Shown: piece by piece, positions 29,785 through 43,124 of the stretch
Layout of the letters: every line of letters begins with the position of its first letter
Position numbering within the stretch: position 1 is the first letter of the stretch
Source of the DNA: Mycobacterium sp. 852002-10029_SCH5224772
Lineage (GTDB): Bacteria > Actinomycetota > Actinomycetes > Mycobacteriales > Mycobacteriaceae
Assembly (NCBI RefSeq): GCF_001667315.1
Contig: NZ_LZHT01000029.1
Span: forward strand, 1-64,000
Reading direction: 5' to 3'
DNA length: 64,000 nt
Program-made: the position numbers and the translations under genes
The notes under the pieces: model-generated
The model's database searches: none
Told to the model about the DNA's origin: nothing
Seen by the model: only the letters and a program-made list of their open reading frames with translations

Positions 29785-31272
29785 GTGCACGACGATTTCG
29801 ACCGCTGCTACCGCGCCGTCCAGTCCAAGGACGCGCGGTTCGACGGCTGGTTCGTCACCGCGGTGCTGACCACCCGGATCTACTGCCGGCCCAGCTGCCC
29901 GGTGCGGCCGCCGTTCGCCCGCAACGTGCGGTTTTACCCCACGGCGGCGGCCGCCCAGCGCGCCGGCTTCCGCGCCTGCAAGCGGTGCCGTCCCGATGCC
30001 TCACCGGGGTCCCCGGAATGGAACGTGCGCGGTGACGTCGTGGCGCGGACGATGCGGCTCATCGCCGACGGCACGGTGGACCGCGAGGGCGTCGGCGGCC
30101 TGGCCGCCCACCTCGGCTACACCACTCGCCAGCTGGAACGGCTGCTGCAGGCCGAGGTCGGAGCCGGCCCCCTCGCGCTGGCCCGCGCGCAACGTGCACA
30201 GACCGCCCGTGTGCTGATCGAAACCACGGACCTGCCGTTCGGCGACGTCGCATTCGCCGCCGGCTTTTCCAGCATCCGCCAGTTCAACGACACCGTCCGC
30301 TCGGTGTTCGAAGTCACACCGAGCGCGCTACGCGGGCGCGCCGCAGCACGCCCCGCATCGGGGGGCAATTCGCCTGGCACCGTGTGCCTTCGGCTCCCGG
30401 TACGCACACCGTTCTCCTACCAGGGAGTCTTCGGCCACCTCGCGGCCGGCGTCGTTCCCGGTTGCGAGGAGGTCCGCGGCGGCGCATACCGACGCAGCTT
30501 GCGCCTTCCGTTCGGCAACGCCATCGTGACCTTGGACCCTGCTGCCGACCATGTGCGCTGCGTCCTCGTCCTCGACGATTTCCGCGACCTGACAACGGCG
30601 ATCGCCCGCTGCCGGCGGCTGCTGGACCTCGATGCGGACCCCGAAGCGGTGGACGAAGCCCTGGGCGGCGACGCCGAGCTGCGCCCCGTGGTGGCCAAGG
30701 CGCCCGGGCAGCGCATTCCCCGCACGGTCGACGAAGCCGAACTCGCGGTACGCGCGGTGCTCGGACAGCAGGTGTCCACCAGGGCCGCGAGCACCCACGC
30801 AGGCCGCTTGGTCGCCGCGTACGGACAGCCGGTCGACGACGCCGAGGGATCGCTGACCCGCACGTTCCCCTCCGTCGAAGAGCTCGCCGACATCGACCCC
30901 GTCCATCTGGCGGTGCCCAAGGCTCGCCAGCGCACGCTGGGCGCGTTGGTCGCCGGCCTCGCCGACGGCAGCATCGTCTTAGACACCGGAAGCGACTGGG
31001 ACAGCGCCCGCAAACAATTACTCGCGTTGCCGGGGGTGGGCCCCTGGACCGCCGAAGTGATCGCGATGCGCGGCCTCGGCGACCCGGATGCCTTCCCCGC
31101 CAGCGATCTAGGGCTGCGCCTGGCCGCCAAACAGTTGGGATTGCCTGCCGACGAACGTTCCCTCGTCGAACGCAGCGCCCGCTGGCGCCCCTGGCGTTCG
31201 TATGCCACCCAATACCTTTGGACCACTCTCGAACATCCGGTAAACCATTGGCCGCCACAGGAGGTCGCATGA
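29785..31272 (+). CDS. alkA: AdaA-AlkA fusion: methylphosphotriester sensor and 3-methyladenine DNA glycosylase
   Basis: 495 aa. N-terminal Ada-type zinc domain with C34, C38, C65 and C68 (IYCRPSCPV and ACKRCRPD); C34 would accept methyl from phosphotriesters and turn the protein into an activator. An AraC-type HTH follows (about 85-185, GDVAFAAGFSSIRQFND). The C-terminal part is an HhH-GPD glycosylase with LPGVGPWTAEVIA and the catalytic Asp in FPASDLGLR. GTG 29785 matches the M. tuberculosis start. ogt overlaps its stop (ATGA), forming the classic adaptive-response operon. Confidence 0.95.
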   Translation: MHDDFDRCYRAVQSKDARFDGWFVTAVLTTRIYCRPSCPVRPPFARNVRFYPTAAAAQRAGFRACKRCRPDASPGSPEWNVRGDVVARTMRLIADGTVDREGVGGLAAHLGYTTRQLERLLQAEVGAGPLALARAQRAQTARVLIETTDLPFGDVAFAAGFSSIRQFNDTVRSVFEVTPSALRGRAAARPASGGNSPGTVCLRLPVRTPFSYQGVFGHLAAGVVPGCEEVRGGAYRRSLRLPFGNAIVTLDPAADHVRCVLVLDDFRDLTTAIARCRRLLDLDADPEAVDEALGGDAELRPVVAKAPGQRIPRTVDEAELAVRAVLGQQVSTRAASTHAGRLVAAYGQPVDDAEGSLTRTFPSVEELADIDPVHLAVPKARQRTLGALVAGLADGSIVLDTGSDWDSARKQLLALPGVGPWTAEVIAMRGLGDPDAFPASDLGLRLAAKQLGLPADERSLVERSARWRPWRSYATQYLWTTLEHPVNHWPPQEVA

Positions 31273-31760
31273 TCGAGTACCGCACCATCGACAGCCCCAT
31301 CGGACTGCTGACCCTGGCCGGGCGCGACTCGGTGCTGACACACCTACGGATGGTCGACCAGACGTATGAACCGAACCGCGCGGGCTGGGCGCCGAACCCC
31401 GGGGCGTTCGGCGACGCCGTCGAGCAACTGGCCGCCTACTTCGCCGGTGAGCGCACCGACTTCGATTTCGCGTTCGATCTGAACGGGTCCGAATTTCAGC
31501 GGCGCGTGTGGAAGGCGTTGTTGAAAATCCCGTATGGAGAGACGAGGTCATACGGTCGTATCGCCGAGCAGATCGGCGCCCCGGGGTCGGCCCGCGCTGT
31601 GGGATTGGCCAATGGACACAACCCGATCTCCATCGTCGTCCCGTGCCACCGGGTGATCGGCGCGAACGGCAGTCTCACCGGCTACGGCGGCGGCCTGCAG
31701 CGCAAACGCACCTTGCTAGACCTGGAAAGGACCCACAGCTGCGCAACTTTGTTCGATTAA
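31269..31760 (+). CDS. ogt: O6-methylguanine-DNA methyltransferase
   Basis: Suicide repair protein for O6-alkylguanine. The acceptor is C126 in VVPCHRVIG; the HTH and Asn hinge are in GSARAVGLANGHNPI. 163 aa. ATG overlaps the alkA stop by 4 nt, so expression is coupled to alkA. In H37Rv the next feature downstream is the 5S gene; here a 4.5-kb insertion intervenes. Confidence 0.96.
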   Translation: MIEYRTIDSPIGLLTLAGRDSVLTHLRMVDQTYEPNRAGWAPNPGAFGDAVEQLAAYFAGERTDFDFAFDLNGSEFQRRVWKALLKIPYGETRSYGRIAEQIGAPGSARAVGLANGHNPISIVVPCHRVIGANGSLTGYGGGLQRKRTLLDLERTHSCATLFD

Positions 31761-31842
31761 CGGCCGGGCGCGGCGATCACGTAGGCTGCGCGCATTCACG
31801 ATGACTCACGTTTCCTTTTGCCAGGTCCGTCCAACGGCGATA

Positions 31843-31862
31843 TCGTCCATAATTGTGGACGA
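31843..31862. promoter_or_regulatory. Palindromic operator upstream of the XRE-like gene
   Basis: Perfect inverted repeat TCGTCCA-N6-TGGACGA with an AATT centre, 20 bp in all, ending 19 nt before the GTG of the HTH gene. It overlaps candidate -10 hexamers (TATCGT 31841-31846, CATAAT 31848-31853), as expected of an autorepressor site. Confidence 0.55.
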
Positions 31863-31881
31863 CAGTGCGAAGGACCCAGCC

Positions 31882-32163
31882 GTGGTTCTGCCGTACCTGG
31901 TGGGTAGGCCTTTGGCGGCTACCGAGGTCTACGAAGCATTCGGTTACCGCAAGTCCGCGTACTACAAGGCGGCTCGCGAGGGCAGGCTGATCACCGCAGA
32001 CAACCTGATCAGGGCGGCTAAGTTTTTAGGGTTGAACCCAGTTGACCTGCAGGTCCGCTACGGCCTGATCGACCCCGACTCGGTCGCCGAGTACCTGGAG
32101 TCCCAGCCCGGCCCGCCCAGATTGCGTGACCTTCGCCCCGATCCCAACAGTCCGCCCGTCTGA
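31882..32163 (+). CDS. Small XRE/Cro-like helix-turn-helix protein
   Basis: 93 aa from GTG 31882, chosen because AAGGA lies 7 nt upstream; an ATG at 31801 would place the operator-like palindrome inside the gene. The centre, ATEVYEAFGYRKSAYYKAAR then EGRLITADNLIRAAKFLG, reads as a lambda-repressor-like HTH, followed by LNPVDLQVRYGLIDPDSV and a Pro-rich tail. It resembles small regulators of actinobacterial mobile elements and phage immunity repressors, but I do not recognise a named family member. The next gene starts 23 nt downstream on the same strand, so the two likely form an operon. Absent from this position in H37Rv. Confidence 0.7.
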   Translation: MVLPYLVGRPLAATEVYEAFGYRKSAYYKAAREGRLITADNLIRAAKFLGLNPVDLQVRYGLIDPDSVAEYLESQPGPPRLRDLRPDPNSPPV

Positions 32164-32186
32164 GCGGCGCTGCCGGGACCGTTTGA

Positions 32187-32903
32187 ATGATCAAAACCGC
32201 ACTCATCGTCGCCACCCTGGTCGCCATCTTGTGCAGCCTGTGGATCCGGCGGGATACCTGGCGCTCCCGATGGGAGGCCGGCGCCACCCGCAACATCGCA
32301 CTGCATGGCTGCGCCGTGCTGCTGATGTCACATTGGGCTGCGGCCGCGCTCGGTCCGCCCCTGCACCGCGCCTTCGGGCTGTGGAACGTCCAACATCTCC
32401 TCGGCCACATCTGCTGGATCTTCGCGGTGACGGCCATCATTCGGCACGGGCTCATCCGCCTCGTGGATGAAACCTACGAGCGCGAATTGTTGCGCAAATA
32501 CGTCACGCGTCCGCTACGGGTGGCGGTTCCGCTGCTGGTGGCGCTGTTCGTCATCGCCGACGAAGGTCATCACCTCGACTTCTTCGCCGCCCCGGCCAGC
32601 GACTTCTGGCTGGCGGCTTACTGGTTGGTCTTGGGCGGCCTGATGATCTACCTCCTCGTCTATGCCGGACGAGTACTCCTGATACTGCGGACGGATCCCC
32701 GCTCGACGACGACTGTCGACCTCTATCTGATCTCGGCCGCATTCGGCGTGGCAGCTACCGCGATCCAGATGGGCACCTCCTGGGCGGGCTCCGATATCGT
32801 CTTGCCCGTCTGGTTGTGCGCCTGTCTAAGCGCAATCGGTTTCGCCTACGGTTCTGCCCGATCTTGGCAAGCCAAGGTCGCGTGGTTCACGTCCGGCGAC
32901 TAG
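32187..32903 (+). CDS. Multi-pass membrane protein of unknown function paired with the HTH gene
   Basis: 238 aa with about seven hydrophobic segments: near residues 3-19, 38-56, 72-85, 110-125, 142-165, 178-195 and 205-222. Polar loops include RDTWRSRWEAGATRN and DETYERELLRKYVTR. The layout (short N-terminal helix, N...H..C in helix 3, arginine-rich loop) recalls the N-terminal half of actinobacterial MAB_1171c/DUF6545-like membrane proteins, which often sit beside XRE regulators; this is a memory-based resemblance. No catalytic motif seen. It ends 54 nt before the convergent PPE gene. A transporter, a membrane receptor or an effector under repressor control are all possible. Confidence 0.65.
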   Translation: MIKTALIVATLVAILCSLWIRRDTWRSRWEAGATRNIALHGCAVLLMSHWAAAALGPPLHRAFGLWNVQHLLGHICWIFAVTAIIRHGLIRLVDETYERELLRKYVTRPLRVAVPLLVALFVIADEGHHLDFFAAPASDFWLAAYWLVLGGLMIYLLVYAGRVLLILRTDPRSTTTVDLYLISAAFGVAATAIQMGTSWAGSDIVLPVWLCACLSAIGFAYGSARSWQAKVAWFTSGD

Positions 32904-32957
32904 GCCACCCGCGGGATTCGTCACCCGCGATCGGCGCGCAATCGCGACCCTAAGCGC

Positions 32958-34112
32958 TTATCCGCCGACTACGTGCCGCGCCACCACTATTTGACGGAAC
33001 CCGTAGCGCTGTCCGACGATCTTCCCCCCGGTAGCACGGCCCGTACCCGTCAGCGGTATGCCGCGGAGCAGGCCCCCTCCCTTGGCTTCGGGGCCGACAC
33101 CAGCGGAGGTGGTGACAGCCGACGGCGCGATTTCCCCGCTTGTCGCCGGGGCCGCCGCGGCCCAGCTTTGCGGCACGGACAAGTGGCCCACCGTGCCCGC
33201 CCTGCCCAGACCCGCCGACACCGACGAGGACGCACCCGAGGACAGCGGGGCGCCGCCCAGGGTTCCACCCACACCGCGCAAGCTGACCGCGGCCGCCGCA
33301 CCTTTGCTGCCACCGGCGGCTGGCATCACACCTTCCCAGATCTTCATCATGTGCTCCCAGTCGCCCATATGGCTATAGGCCATCCCAAGGTGGTTGGTAT
33401 ACAGTGATGTCCACTTTTTCATAGACTCCGATGCAGACGATCCGCTAGTCCCAGCGGCTCCATCCACCGCTCCGCCGGCGGCTAAGCCGGAGTTTGCCAG
33501 CGCCGAGGACGTACCGGGCTGCGCGCCTGTCTCGGCGGCCGCGTCCGCGGCGTGCGCGACCGCGGCCGCTTGACCGGCCTGCCCCGCCGGGTTGGTGGTG
33601 GATGGCGGCTGGTCGAAGGTGGTCAGCGTGGCTGCGCCGGCCGACGCGGCTGCGTAACCATACATCGCGGCTGCATCCTGGGCCCACATTTCGGCGTACT
33701 GGGCCTCGGTAGCCGCGATCGCCGGCAGGTTCTGACCAAAGAAGTTCGTTGCGATCAACATCATCAGTTGTGCGCGGTTGGCCGCGATCACCGGCGGCGG
33801 GACCGTCATCGCAAACGCCGCCTCGTAGGCCCCCACGGCCGCCTTCGCCTGGACGGCCGTCTGCTCGGCCTGGGCGGCGGTCGCGGTCAGCCACGCCGCA
33901 TACGGGGCCGAGGCGGTGGCCATCGCCGCCGACGCCGGACCCGTCCACACGCCCGTGAGCTCGGAGATCAGCGAACTGTAGGAGGCTGCCGTGGTGTACA
34001 GGTCGATGGCCAACCCGTCCCAGGCCGCCGCGGCCGCCAGCATCGGCCCTGACCCCGCACCGACGTACATCCGTCCGGAGTTGACTTCCGGCGGAAGCGC
34101 CCCGTAATCCAC
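32958..34112 (-). CDS. PPE-family protein, SVP subfamily
   Basis: 384 aa from GTG 34112 ([16 protein letters not shown]), which has AGGGGG 8 nt upstream. The PPE domain (about residues 1-165) carries PPE at 7-9, the VWTGPAS W-x-G motif, and [14 protein letters not shown]. The C-terminal region contains the subfamily motif GHLSVPQSW and ends [16 protein letters not shown]. Such proteins are exported by type VII secretion, usually ESX-5, as heterodimers with a PE partner. No PE gene is next to it on its own strand; the divergent PE (34476-34775) could supply one. Located in the insertion between ogt and the rRNA operon. Confidence 0.93.
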   Translation of the reverse strand: MDYGALPPEVNSGRMYVGAGSGPMLAAAAAWDGLAIDLYTTAASYSSLISELTGVWTGPASAAMATASAPYAAWLTATAAQAEQTAVQAKAAVGAYEAAFAMTVPPPVIAANRAQLMMLIATNFFGQNLPAIAATEAQYAEMWAQDAAAMYGYAAASAGAATLTTFDQPPSTTNPAGQAGQAAAVAHAADAAAETGAQPGTSSALANSGLAAGGAVDGAAGTSGSSASESMKKWTSLYTNHLGMAYSHMGDWEHMMKIWEGVMPAAGGSKGAAAAVSLRGVGGTLGGAPLSSGASSSVSAGLGRAGTVGHLSVPQSWAAAAPATSGEIAPSAVTTSAGVGPEAKGGGLLRGIPLTGTGRATGGKIVGQRYGFRQIVVARHVVGG

Positions 34113-34289
34113 TAATTGGCCCCCTCGCCTTGTCGACGGCTTTCGCAAGCACACCAACGCCGCCCGAAACTGTGGTCAGATACTTGTGCGCGGGTACCGT
34201 CCGGCGCTGCCGACACCGTCGGCCATGGAGTCACGAACGCGAGGCCCTTCTTCGGCCGCGGCGGCTATCCCTCAGAAGTGGACGATGGT

Positions 34290-34346
34290 TCACATATGTG
34301 ATCGTAAGAACGCATATGTACGTGTCAGTTCATAGAAATGAACTGA
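34290..34346. promoter_or_regulatory. Cluster of dyad elements in the PPE / PE-PPE divergent promoter
   Basis: The 363-nt divergent region is clearly AT-richer than its surroundings in 34290-34400. It contains a perfect 12-bp palindrome TCACATATGTGA (34290-34301), a second CATATGT exactly 20 nt after the first (34313-34319), and a perfect inverted repeat TCAGTTCAT-AGAA-ATGAACTGA (34325-34346, 9-bp arms). The spacing of about two helix turns suggests binding of a regulator on one DNA face. It does not match the IdeR or Zur consensus. Confidence 0.5.
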
Positions 34347-34475
34347 ATCTAGCTGAAGATGAACATTTGTCTTTGCTATTACACTCTCGGCCACGCAGCA
34401 CTTAACCTCGCAGATGAGCGGCTTGTGATAGCCGAGGAAACCGTTGAACCGGAACCAGCGAGGAGACAAATCACC

Positions 34476-34775
34476 GTGTCGTTCGTGACCACCCAGCCGG
34501 AAGCGTTAACCGCCGCAGCCCAGAACTTGGCTGCCATCGGTGCGGGGCTGGCCGCACAAAATGCAGCTGCGTCGGCGCCGACGATGGGAGTGGTTCCCGC
34601 AGCAACCGATGAGGTGTCGGTGCTGGTTGCGGCCCAGTTCGCCACGCACGCCCAGATGTATCAGACGGTCTGCGCCCAGGCCACGGTGATCCACGAGAGC
34701 TTCGTGAGAATGCTGCACTTCGGCGCCGGTTCATATGCGGCCACCGAAGCCATCAACGCCGCCGCGTCCAGCTGA
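34476..34775 (+). CDS. PE-family protein
   Basis: 99 aa beginning VSFVTTQPEALTAAAQNLAA with the PE motif position near residues 8-9 (QPEAL) and the C-terminal VCAQATVIHESFVRML. It contains the YxxxD/E-type export signal region typical of the PE helical hairpin (SYAATEAINAAASS). GTG 34476 has AGGAG 10 nt upstream. The PPE gene begins 10 nt after its stop, so the two are cotranscribed and their products should form the usual PE-PPE heterodimer for type VII secretion. Confidence 0.93.
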   Translation: MSFVTTQPEALTAAAQNLAAIGAGLAAQNAAASAPTMGVVPAATDEVSVLVAAQFATHAQMYQTVCAQATVIHESFVRMLHFGAGSYAATEAINAAASS

Positions 34776-34784
34776 GGGGGATAC

Positions 34785-35957
34785 GTGCTGGATTTCGGAG
34801 CGTTACCCCCGGAGATCCATTCTGGCCGCATGTATTCCGGCCCGGGCCCTGGGTCGATGATGGCCGCGGCATGGGCTTGGAACATGCTGGCCGCGGAGTT
34901 GGATTCCGCAGCCACTGACTACGACACGATCATCACGCAACTGGTAAGCGAAGAGTGGATGGGCCCGGCGTCGGCACAAATGGCCGAGGCTGCCAAACCC
35001 TACGTGACGTGGATGCGCGCCACCGCCGTGCAGGCCGAACAGGCCGCCATTTCGGCCAGGGCCGCGACGGGCGCTTACGAAGCCGCGTTTACCGCTACGG
35101 TGCCCCCGCCGTTGATCGAAGCCAACCGCACCCAGCTCGCCCAGGCGGTGGCGACGAATGTCCTGGGTCAAAACACGCCGCTGATCGTTGCACTCGAGGC
35201 GCAATACGCCGAAATGTGGGCGCAAGACGCTACCGCGATGTACGGCTACGCCGGCCAGGCCGCCCCGGTCACCCAGGTGACACCGTTCACTCGGCCGACG
35301 GAGACCACCAATCCGGCTGGAGAGGCGATGCAAGCCGCCTCGGTCGCCCAGGCGGCCGGCACGTCGGCCGGCGCAGAGTCGACACAGTCACAGTTGCTCT
35401 CCTCGGTACCGCCCACACTGCAGGCGCTCTCGTCGCCCGCGGCGGCGAACACGCCCCCACCGCCGATCACAGACGTGCTGGAACAAAATCCCGTGTTCGA
35501 CATGTGGGCCGAATACGCCAGCCCGACCCAGAACACCCTCGCGATGATGTATCGCGTTACCGGGATGTCGACCCACTTCCTATCGCTCTCAAAGGGTTTG
35601 GCGCCTGCTGCCAAGGCCGCCAGCGAGGGAGCCAAGGCCGCAGCGGGCCTGCCGGCCCTTGGGGCGTCGCTGCGCGCGGCGGGTGGTAGCGGCGCCATAT
35701 CGGCAACTTTGGCTTCCGCTGCACCGGTCGGCGGCCTATCCGTGCCGCCCACCTGGTCCTCCGCGGCGGGCCCGGCGATAGCTTCTGGGACATCGCAGAT
35801 TCCGATCAGCCGCTTCATCACCACCCCGGAGACGTCAGGGCCCGGAAACCTGTTGGGCGGGATGCCGCTGGCGGGTGTCGGCGGCGGTTCGAACGGCGCC
35901 GGTCCGCGCTACGGGATCCGTCCTACGGTGATGGCGCGCCCGCCGTTTGCCGGATAA
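34785..35957 (+). CDS. PPE-family protein, SVP subfamily
   Basis: 390 aa beginning [17 protein letters not shown] from GTG 34785 with GAGGGGG 4-5 nt upstream. The PPE domain contains EEWMGPAS and [14 protein letters not shown]; the C-terminal part has GGLSVPPTW and ends [16 protein letters not shown]. Its partner PE lies immediately upstream. The two PPE proteins of this island share the N-terminal block and the R-Y-G C-terminal end but differ in the middle, so they are diverged paralogs rather than a fresh duplication. Probably surface or secreted; function unknown. Confidence 0.95.
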   Translation: MLDFGALPPEIHSGRMYSGPGPGSMMAAAWAWNMLAAELDSAATDYDTIITQLVSEEWMGPASAQMAEAAKPYVTWMRATAVQAEQAAISARAATGAYEAAFTATVPPPLIEANRTQLAQAVATNVLGQNTPLIVALEAQYAEMWAQDATAMYGYAGQAAPVTQVTPFTRPTETTNPAGEAMQAASVAQAAGTSAGAESTQSQLLSSVPPTLQALSSPAAANTPPPPITDVLEQNPVFDMWAEYASPTQNTLAMMYRVTGMSTHFLSLSKGLAPAAKAASEGAKAAAGLPALGASLRAAGGSGAISATLASAAPVGGLSVPPTWSSAAGPAIASGTSQIPISRFITTPETSGPGNLLGGMPLAGVGGGSNGAGPRYGIRPTVMARPPFAG

Positions 35958-36016
35958 CCGGCTGGCGACATGTCGGCCATCCGGGTCGAGACCCGGTTCA
36001 GGGCAAGGCCATTCGA

Positions 36017-36118
36017 TCAGCTGTAGGGCTGCCCGCAGGTCGGGCAGGTGAACGCGCGTCGACACCTGGTGCGGCGACGGAAGTTTGGGCCTTCACTGCG
36101 GCCGGCCCCAGGGCGCAT
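36017..36118 (-). CDS. Possible 33-aa zinc-ribbon-like mini-protein or gene remnant
   Basis: An ATG at 36118 opens a short frame rich in Arg that ends RCRRAFTCPTCGQPYS and a TGA. The CPTCG knuckle followed directly by a stop looks like the C-terminus of a small zinc protein rather than chance. The same stretch on the plus strand forms a 7-bp hairpin (CTGCCCG 36029-36035 with CGGGCAG 36041-36047), so the coding look could be fortuitous. It lies between the PPE gene and the rRNA terminator. Confidence 0.25.
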   Translation of the reverse strand: MRPGAGRSEGPNFRRRTRCRRAFTCPTCGQPYS

Positions 36119-36253
36119 CCCGTGTTGCCTGCTGACGGCAGCCGCGTGCTGGTTTCCCGATCGGACTCACGGCCGTCCGCGATGGGCCGGCCCGACGGGG
36201 CGCACCGCCATGTCCCTAAATCCCTGTGCCCCACTGATTTTGGCCGCACATGC

Positions 36254-36283
36254 AAAAACACCCCCGTTGCCGGGGGTGTTTTT
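36254..36283. terminator. Bidirectional intrinsic terminator between the PPE gene and the rRNA operon
   Basis: Perfect 13-bp stem AAAAACACCCCCG / CGGGGGTGTTTTT around a TTGC loop, with a T-run on each strand. It begins 6 nt after the mature 5S 3' end on the minus strand and about 300 nt after the PPE stop on the plus strand. It is an unusually strong classical terminator for a mycobacterium. Confidence 0.9.
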
Positions 36284-36288
36284 GTGTA

Positions 36289-36403
36289 TGTTCGGCGGTG
36301 TCCTACTTTTCCACCCGTATGGGCAGTATCATCGGCGCTGACAGGCTTAGCTTCCGGGTTCGGAATGGGACCGGGCGTTTCCCTGTCGCTGTGGCCGCCG
36401 TAA
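36289..36403 (-). rRNA. rrf: 5S ribosomal RNA
   Basis: 115 nt on the minus strand. It begins TTACGGCGGCCACAGCG and ends GGACACCGCCGAACA; the two ends pair. The central CCATTCCGAACCCGGAAG is the universal 5S loop. It follows the 23S gene by about 85 nt and is followed at once by the terminator. Confidence 0.97.
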
Positions 36404-36487
36404 CTCTATTTAAATTTGTTTGGTGGGGGGTGCGGTGTTCATGGCATTGCTGCCATGAATTGGACTGTGGTTGCGATTGTGTGTTGG

Positions 36488-41411
<4,924 letters not shown>

Positions 41412-41493
41412 ACTCCTCGATGAACGAGGTGAATTCACAATCAGAGAAAATCTGACCTAACAAAAAGACACCAAAAACTGGCATCAAAAATCA

Positions 41494-41525
41494 CCATACC
41501 CACACACGGGGGGTGTTAGGTATGG
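41494..41525 (-). other. Stem-loop in the rRNA leader
   Basis: CCATACC (41494-41500) pairs perfectly with GGTATGG (41519-41525) around a C/G-rich loop. It lies in the precursor leader about 80-115 nt upstream of mature 16S and is probably part of the precursor fold used in RNase III processing. Confidence 0.5.
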
Positions 41526-41565
41526 CCAAAAAACAACAACAAATAAAAAGACCAAACACACTATT

Positions 41566-41580
41566 GAGTTCTCAAACAAC
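41566..41580 (-). promoter_or_regulatory. boxA-type antitermination element of the rRNA leader
   Basis: The minus strand reads GTTGTTTGAGAACTC, the conserved mycobacterial rRNA boxA region, about 155-170 nt upstream of mature 16S and just downstream of the proximal promoter. NusA/B/E-dependent antitermination would act here. Confidence 0.7.
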
Positions 41581-41612
41581 ACTTATTTCGCCCGTTTTGG
41601 GGCAACCCTGCC

Positions 41613-41642
41613 AGCTTAATACGAGTCCGGCAGTGGAGTCAA
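41613..41642 (-). promoter_or_regulatory. Proximal rRNA promoter
   Basis: Minus-strand -35 TTGACT (41642-41637), 18-nt spacer, -10 TAAGCT (41618-41613), then GGCAGGG. The same layout and flanking CCACTGCCGGA sequence occurs in the murA-linked rrnA promoter of M. tuberculosis. Confidence 0.8.
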
Positions 41643-41689
41643 CTCCCAGTTTTTGGTCTTCCAGAGACCGTGTCGGGAGCAGCCGTGCC

Positions 41690-41719
41690 AGGCTAGTACC
41701 AATCCAGCGAGAGAGTCAA
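41690..41719 (-). promoter_or_regulatory. Distal rRNA promoter
   Basis: Minus-strand -35 TTGACT (41719-41714), 18-nt spacer, -10 TAGCCT (41695-41690), then GGCACGG. It is 77 nt upstream of the proximal promoter with identical -35 and spacing, and only about 60 nt downstream of the murA stop, so murA read-through adds a third source of transcription. Confidence 0.8.
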
Positions 41720-41777
41720 GGCCCCGCTCTCGTCCACCTTCGCGTCGGTGATCGCGCTTGTGGGGCACTGACTTTGG

Positions 41778-43031
41778 TTACTCTACCCGCTCGATCTCCG
41801 CTCCCAAAATCGCCAGGTTCTCCACGAACAACGGGTAGCCGCGATCGATGTGGAAGACGTCGTGGACCTCGGTGTCGCCGTCGGCGACAAGACCCGCCAA
41901 CACCAGGCCGGCGCCGGCCCGAATGTCCGAACACCAGACCGGCGCGCTCGACAATTGCGGCAGCCCGCGGACGACGGCGTGGTGTCCGTCGGTGCGGGCG
42001 TCGGCGCCCAGACGAATCATTTCTTCAACGAAACGAAAGCGCGCCTCGAATACGTTCTCGGTGATCATCGAGGTGCCGTCGGCGATCGACGCCAGGGCGA
42101 TCGCCATGGGCTGCAGGTCGGTGGGAAACCCGGGAAACGGCAGGGTCGCCACGTTGACGGCCTTCGGCCGCTCGTACTGGGCCACCCGGAAGCTGGTGTC
42201 GGTTTGGGTGACGGTGGCGCCGGCGTCGTGCAGCTTGTGCAGCACCACCTGCAGGTGTCCCGGATCGATGCCCGTCACCGAGATGTCTCCGCGAGTCATC
42301 GCGGCGGCGATGCCCCACGTGGCGGCGACGATGCGATCCCCGATGACGCGATGTTCGGTCGGGTGCAGCCGCGGCACGCCGGTGATGGTCATGGTCGGCG
42401 AACCCGCGCCTTCGACCTGGGCGCCCATCTGATTCAACATCGTGCACAGATCCACGACATCGGGTTCACGTGCCGCATTGTGGATCGTGGTCACACCCTC
42501 AGCCACGACCGCCGCCATCAAGATGTTCTCGGTGGCCCCCACCGACGGAAATTCCAACTGAATCTCCGCGCCGCGCAACGTATCAGCCTGCGCCACCACG
42601 CATCCGTGCTCGATGTTGCACTGCGCGCCCAGCTGGCGCAGGCCGGCCTGATGCATGTCCAACGGCCGCGACCCGATCGCGTCACCACCGGGGAGGGCGA
42701 CGCGGGCCCTCTTGCACCGACCGACCAGCGGCCCCAGCACGCAGACCGAAGCCCGGAACTGTCGCACCGCGGCAAAGTCGGCATCGTATTTCGGCTCATC
42801 GGGAGAGGTGATTCGGGCGACGTCGCCGTCGAGTTCGACGGTGGCGCCCAGGCCGCGCAGGACCTCCGCCATCAGCGGCACGTCCAGGATGTCGGGGCAG
42901 TTGGTGATGGTGCTGGTGCCCTCAGCCAACAGCGTCGCGGCCATGAGCTTGAGCACGCTGTTCTTGGCGCCCCCCACCGCGACTTCGCCTGACAACCGGT
43001 TGCCGCCGGTCACCACGAATCGCTCAGCCAC
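41778..43031 (-). CDS. murA: UDP-N-acetylglucosamine 1-carboxyvinyltransferase
   Basis: First committed step of peptidoglycan synthesis. 417 aa from GTG 43031, which lies 7 nt after TAGACT (leaderless). [10 protein letters not shown] near the N-terminus and the catalytic loop [12 protein letters not shown] are visible; residue 117 is Asp instead of the usual Cys, which in mycobacteria gives intrinsic fosfomycin resistance. Longer in-frame reading upstream runs across the divergent pduO gene and is not real. The rrn operon follows on the same strand. Confidence 0.97.
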   Translation of the reverse strand: MAERFVVTGGNRLSGEVAVGGAKNSVLKLMAATLLAEGTSTITNCPDILDVPLMAEVLRGLGATVELDGDVARITSPDEPKYDADFAAVRQFRASVCVLGPLVGRCKRARVALPGGDAIGSRPLDMHQAGLRQLGAQCNIEHGCVVAQADTLRGAEIQLEFPSVGATENILMAAVVAEGVTTIHNAAREPDVVDLCTMLNQMGAQVEGAGSPTMTITGVPRLHPTEHRVIGDRIVAATWGIAAAMTRGDISVTGIDPGHLQVVLHKLHDAGATVTQTDTSFRVAQYERPKAVNVATLPFPGFPTDLQPMAIALASIADGTSMITENVFEARFRFVEEMIRLGADARTDGHHAVVRGLPQLSSAPVWCSDIRAGAGLVLAGLVADGDTEVHDVFHIDRGYPLFVENLAILGAEIERVE

Positions 43032-43124
43032 CCGCGTCAGTCTAGTGAAGCGGTATCGGCTTGTCAGTCGGCCAGCAATCGAGCCAACTCCCGGCCTCTT
43101 CACCCGCCGCAGTACCGTTTGTTC

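Noticed and set aside
34325-34346. Zur or IdeR operator upstream of the PE-PPE pair
   Set aside because: The dyad TCAGTTCAT-AGAA-ATGAACTGA lacks the core bases of both consensus sites, so no named regulator was assigned.
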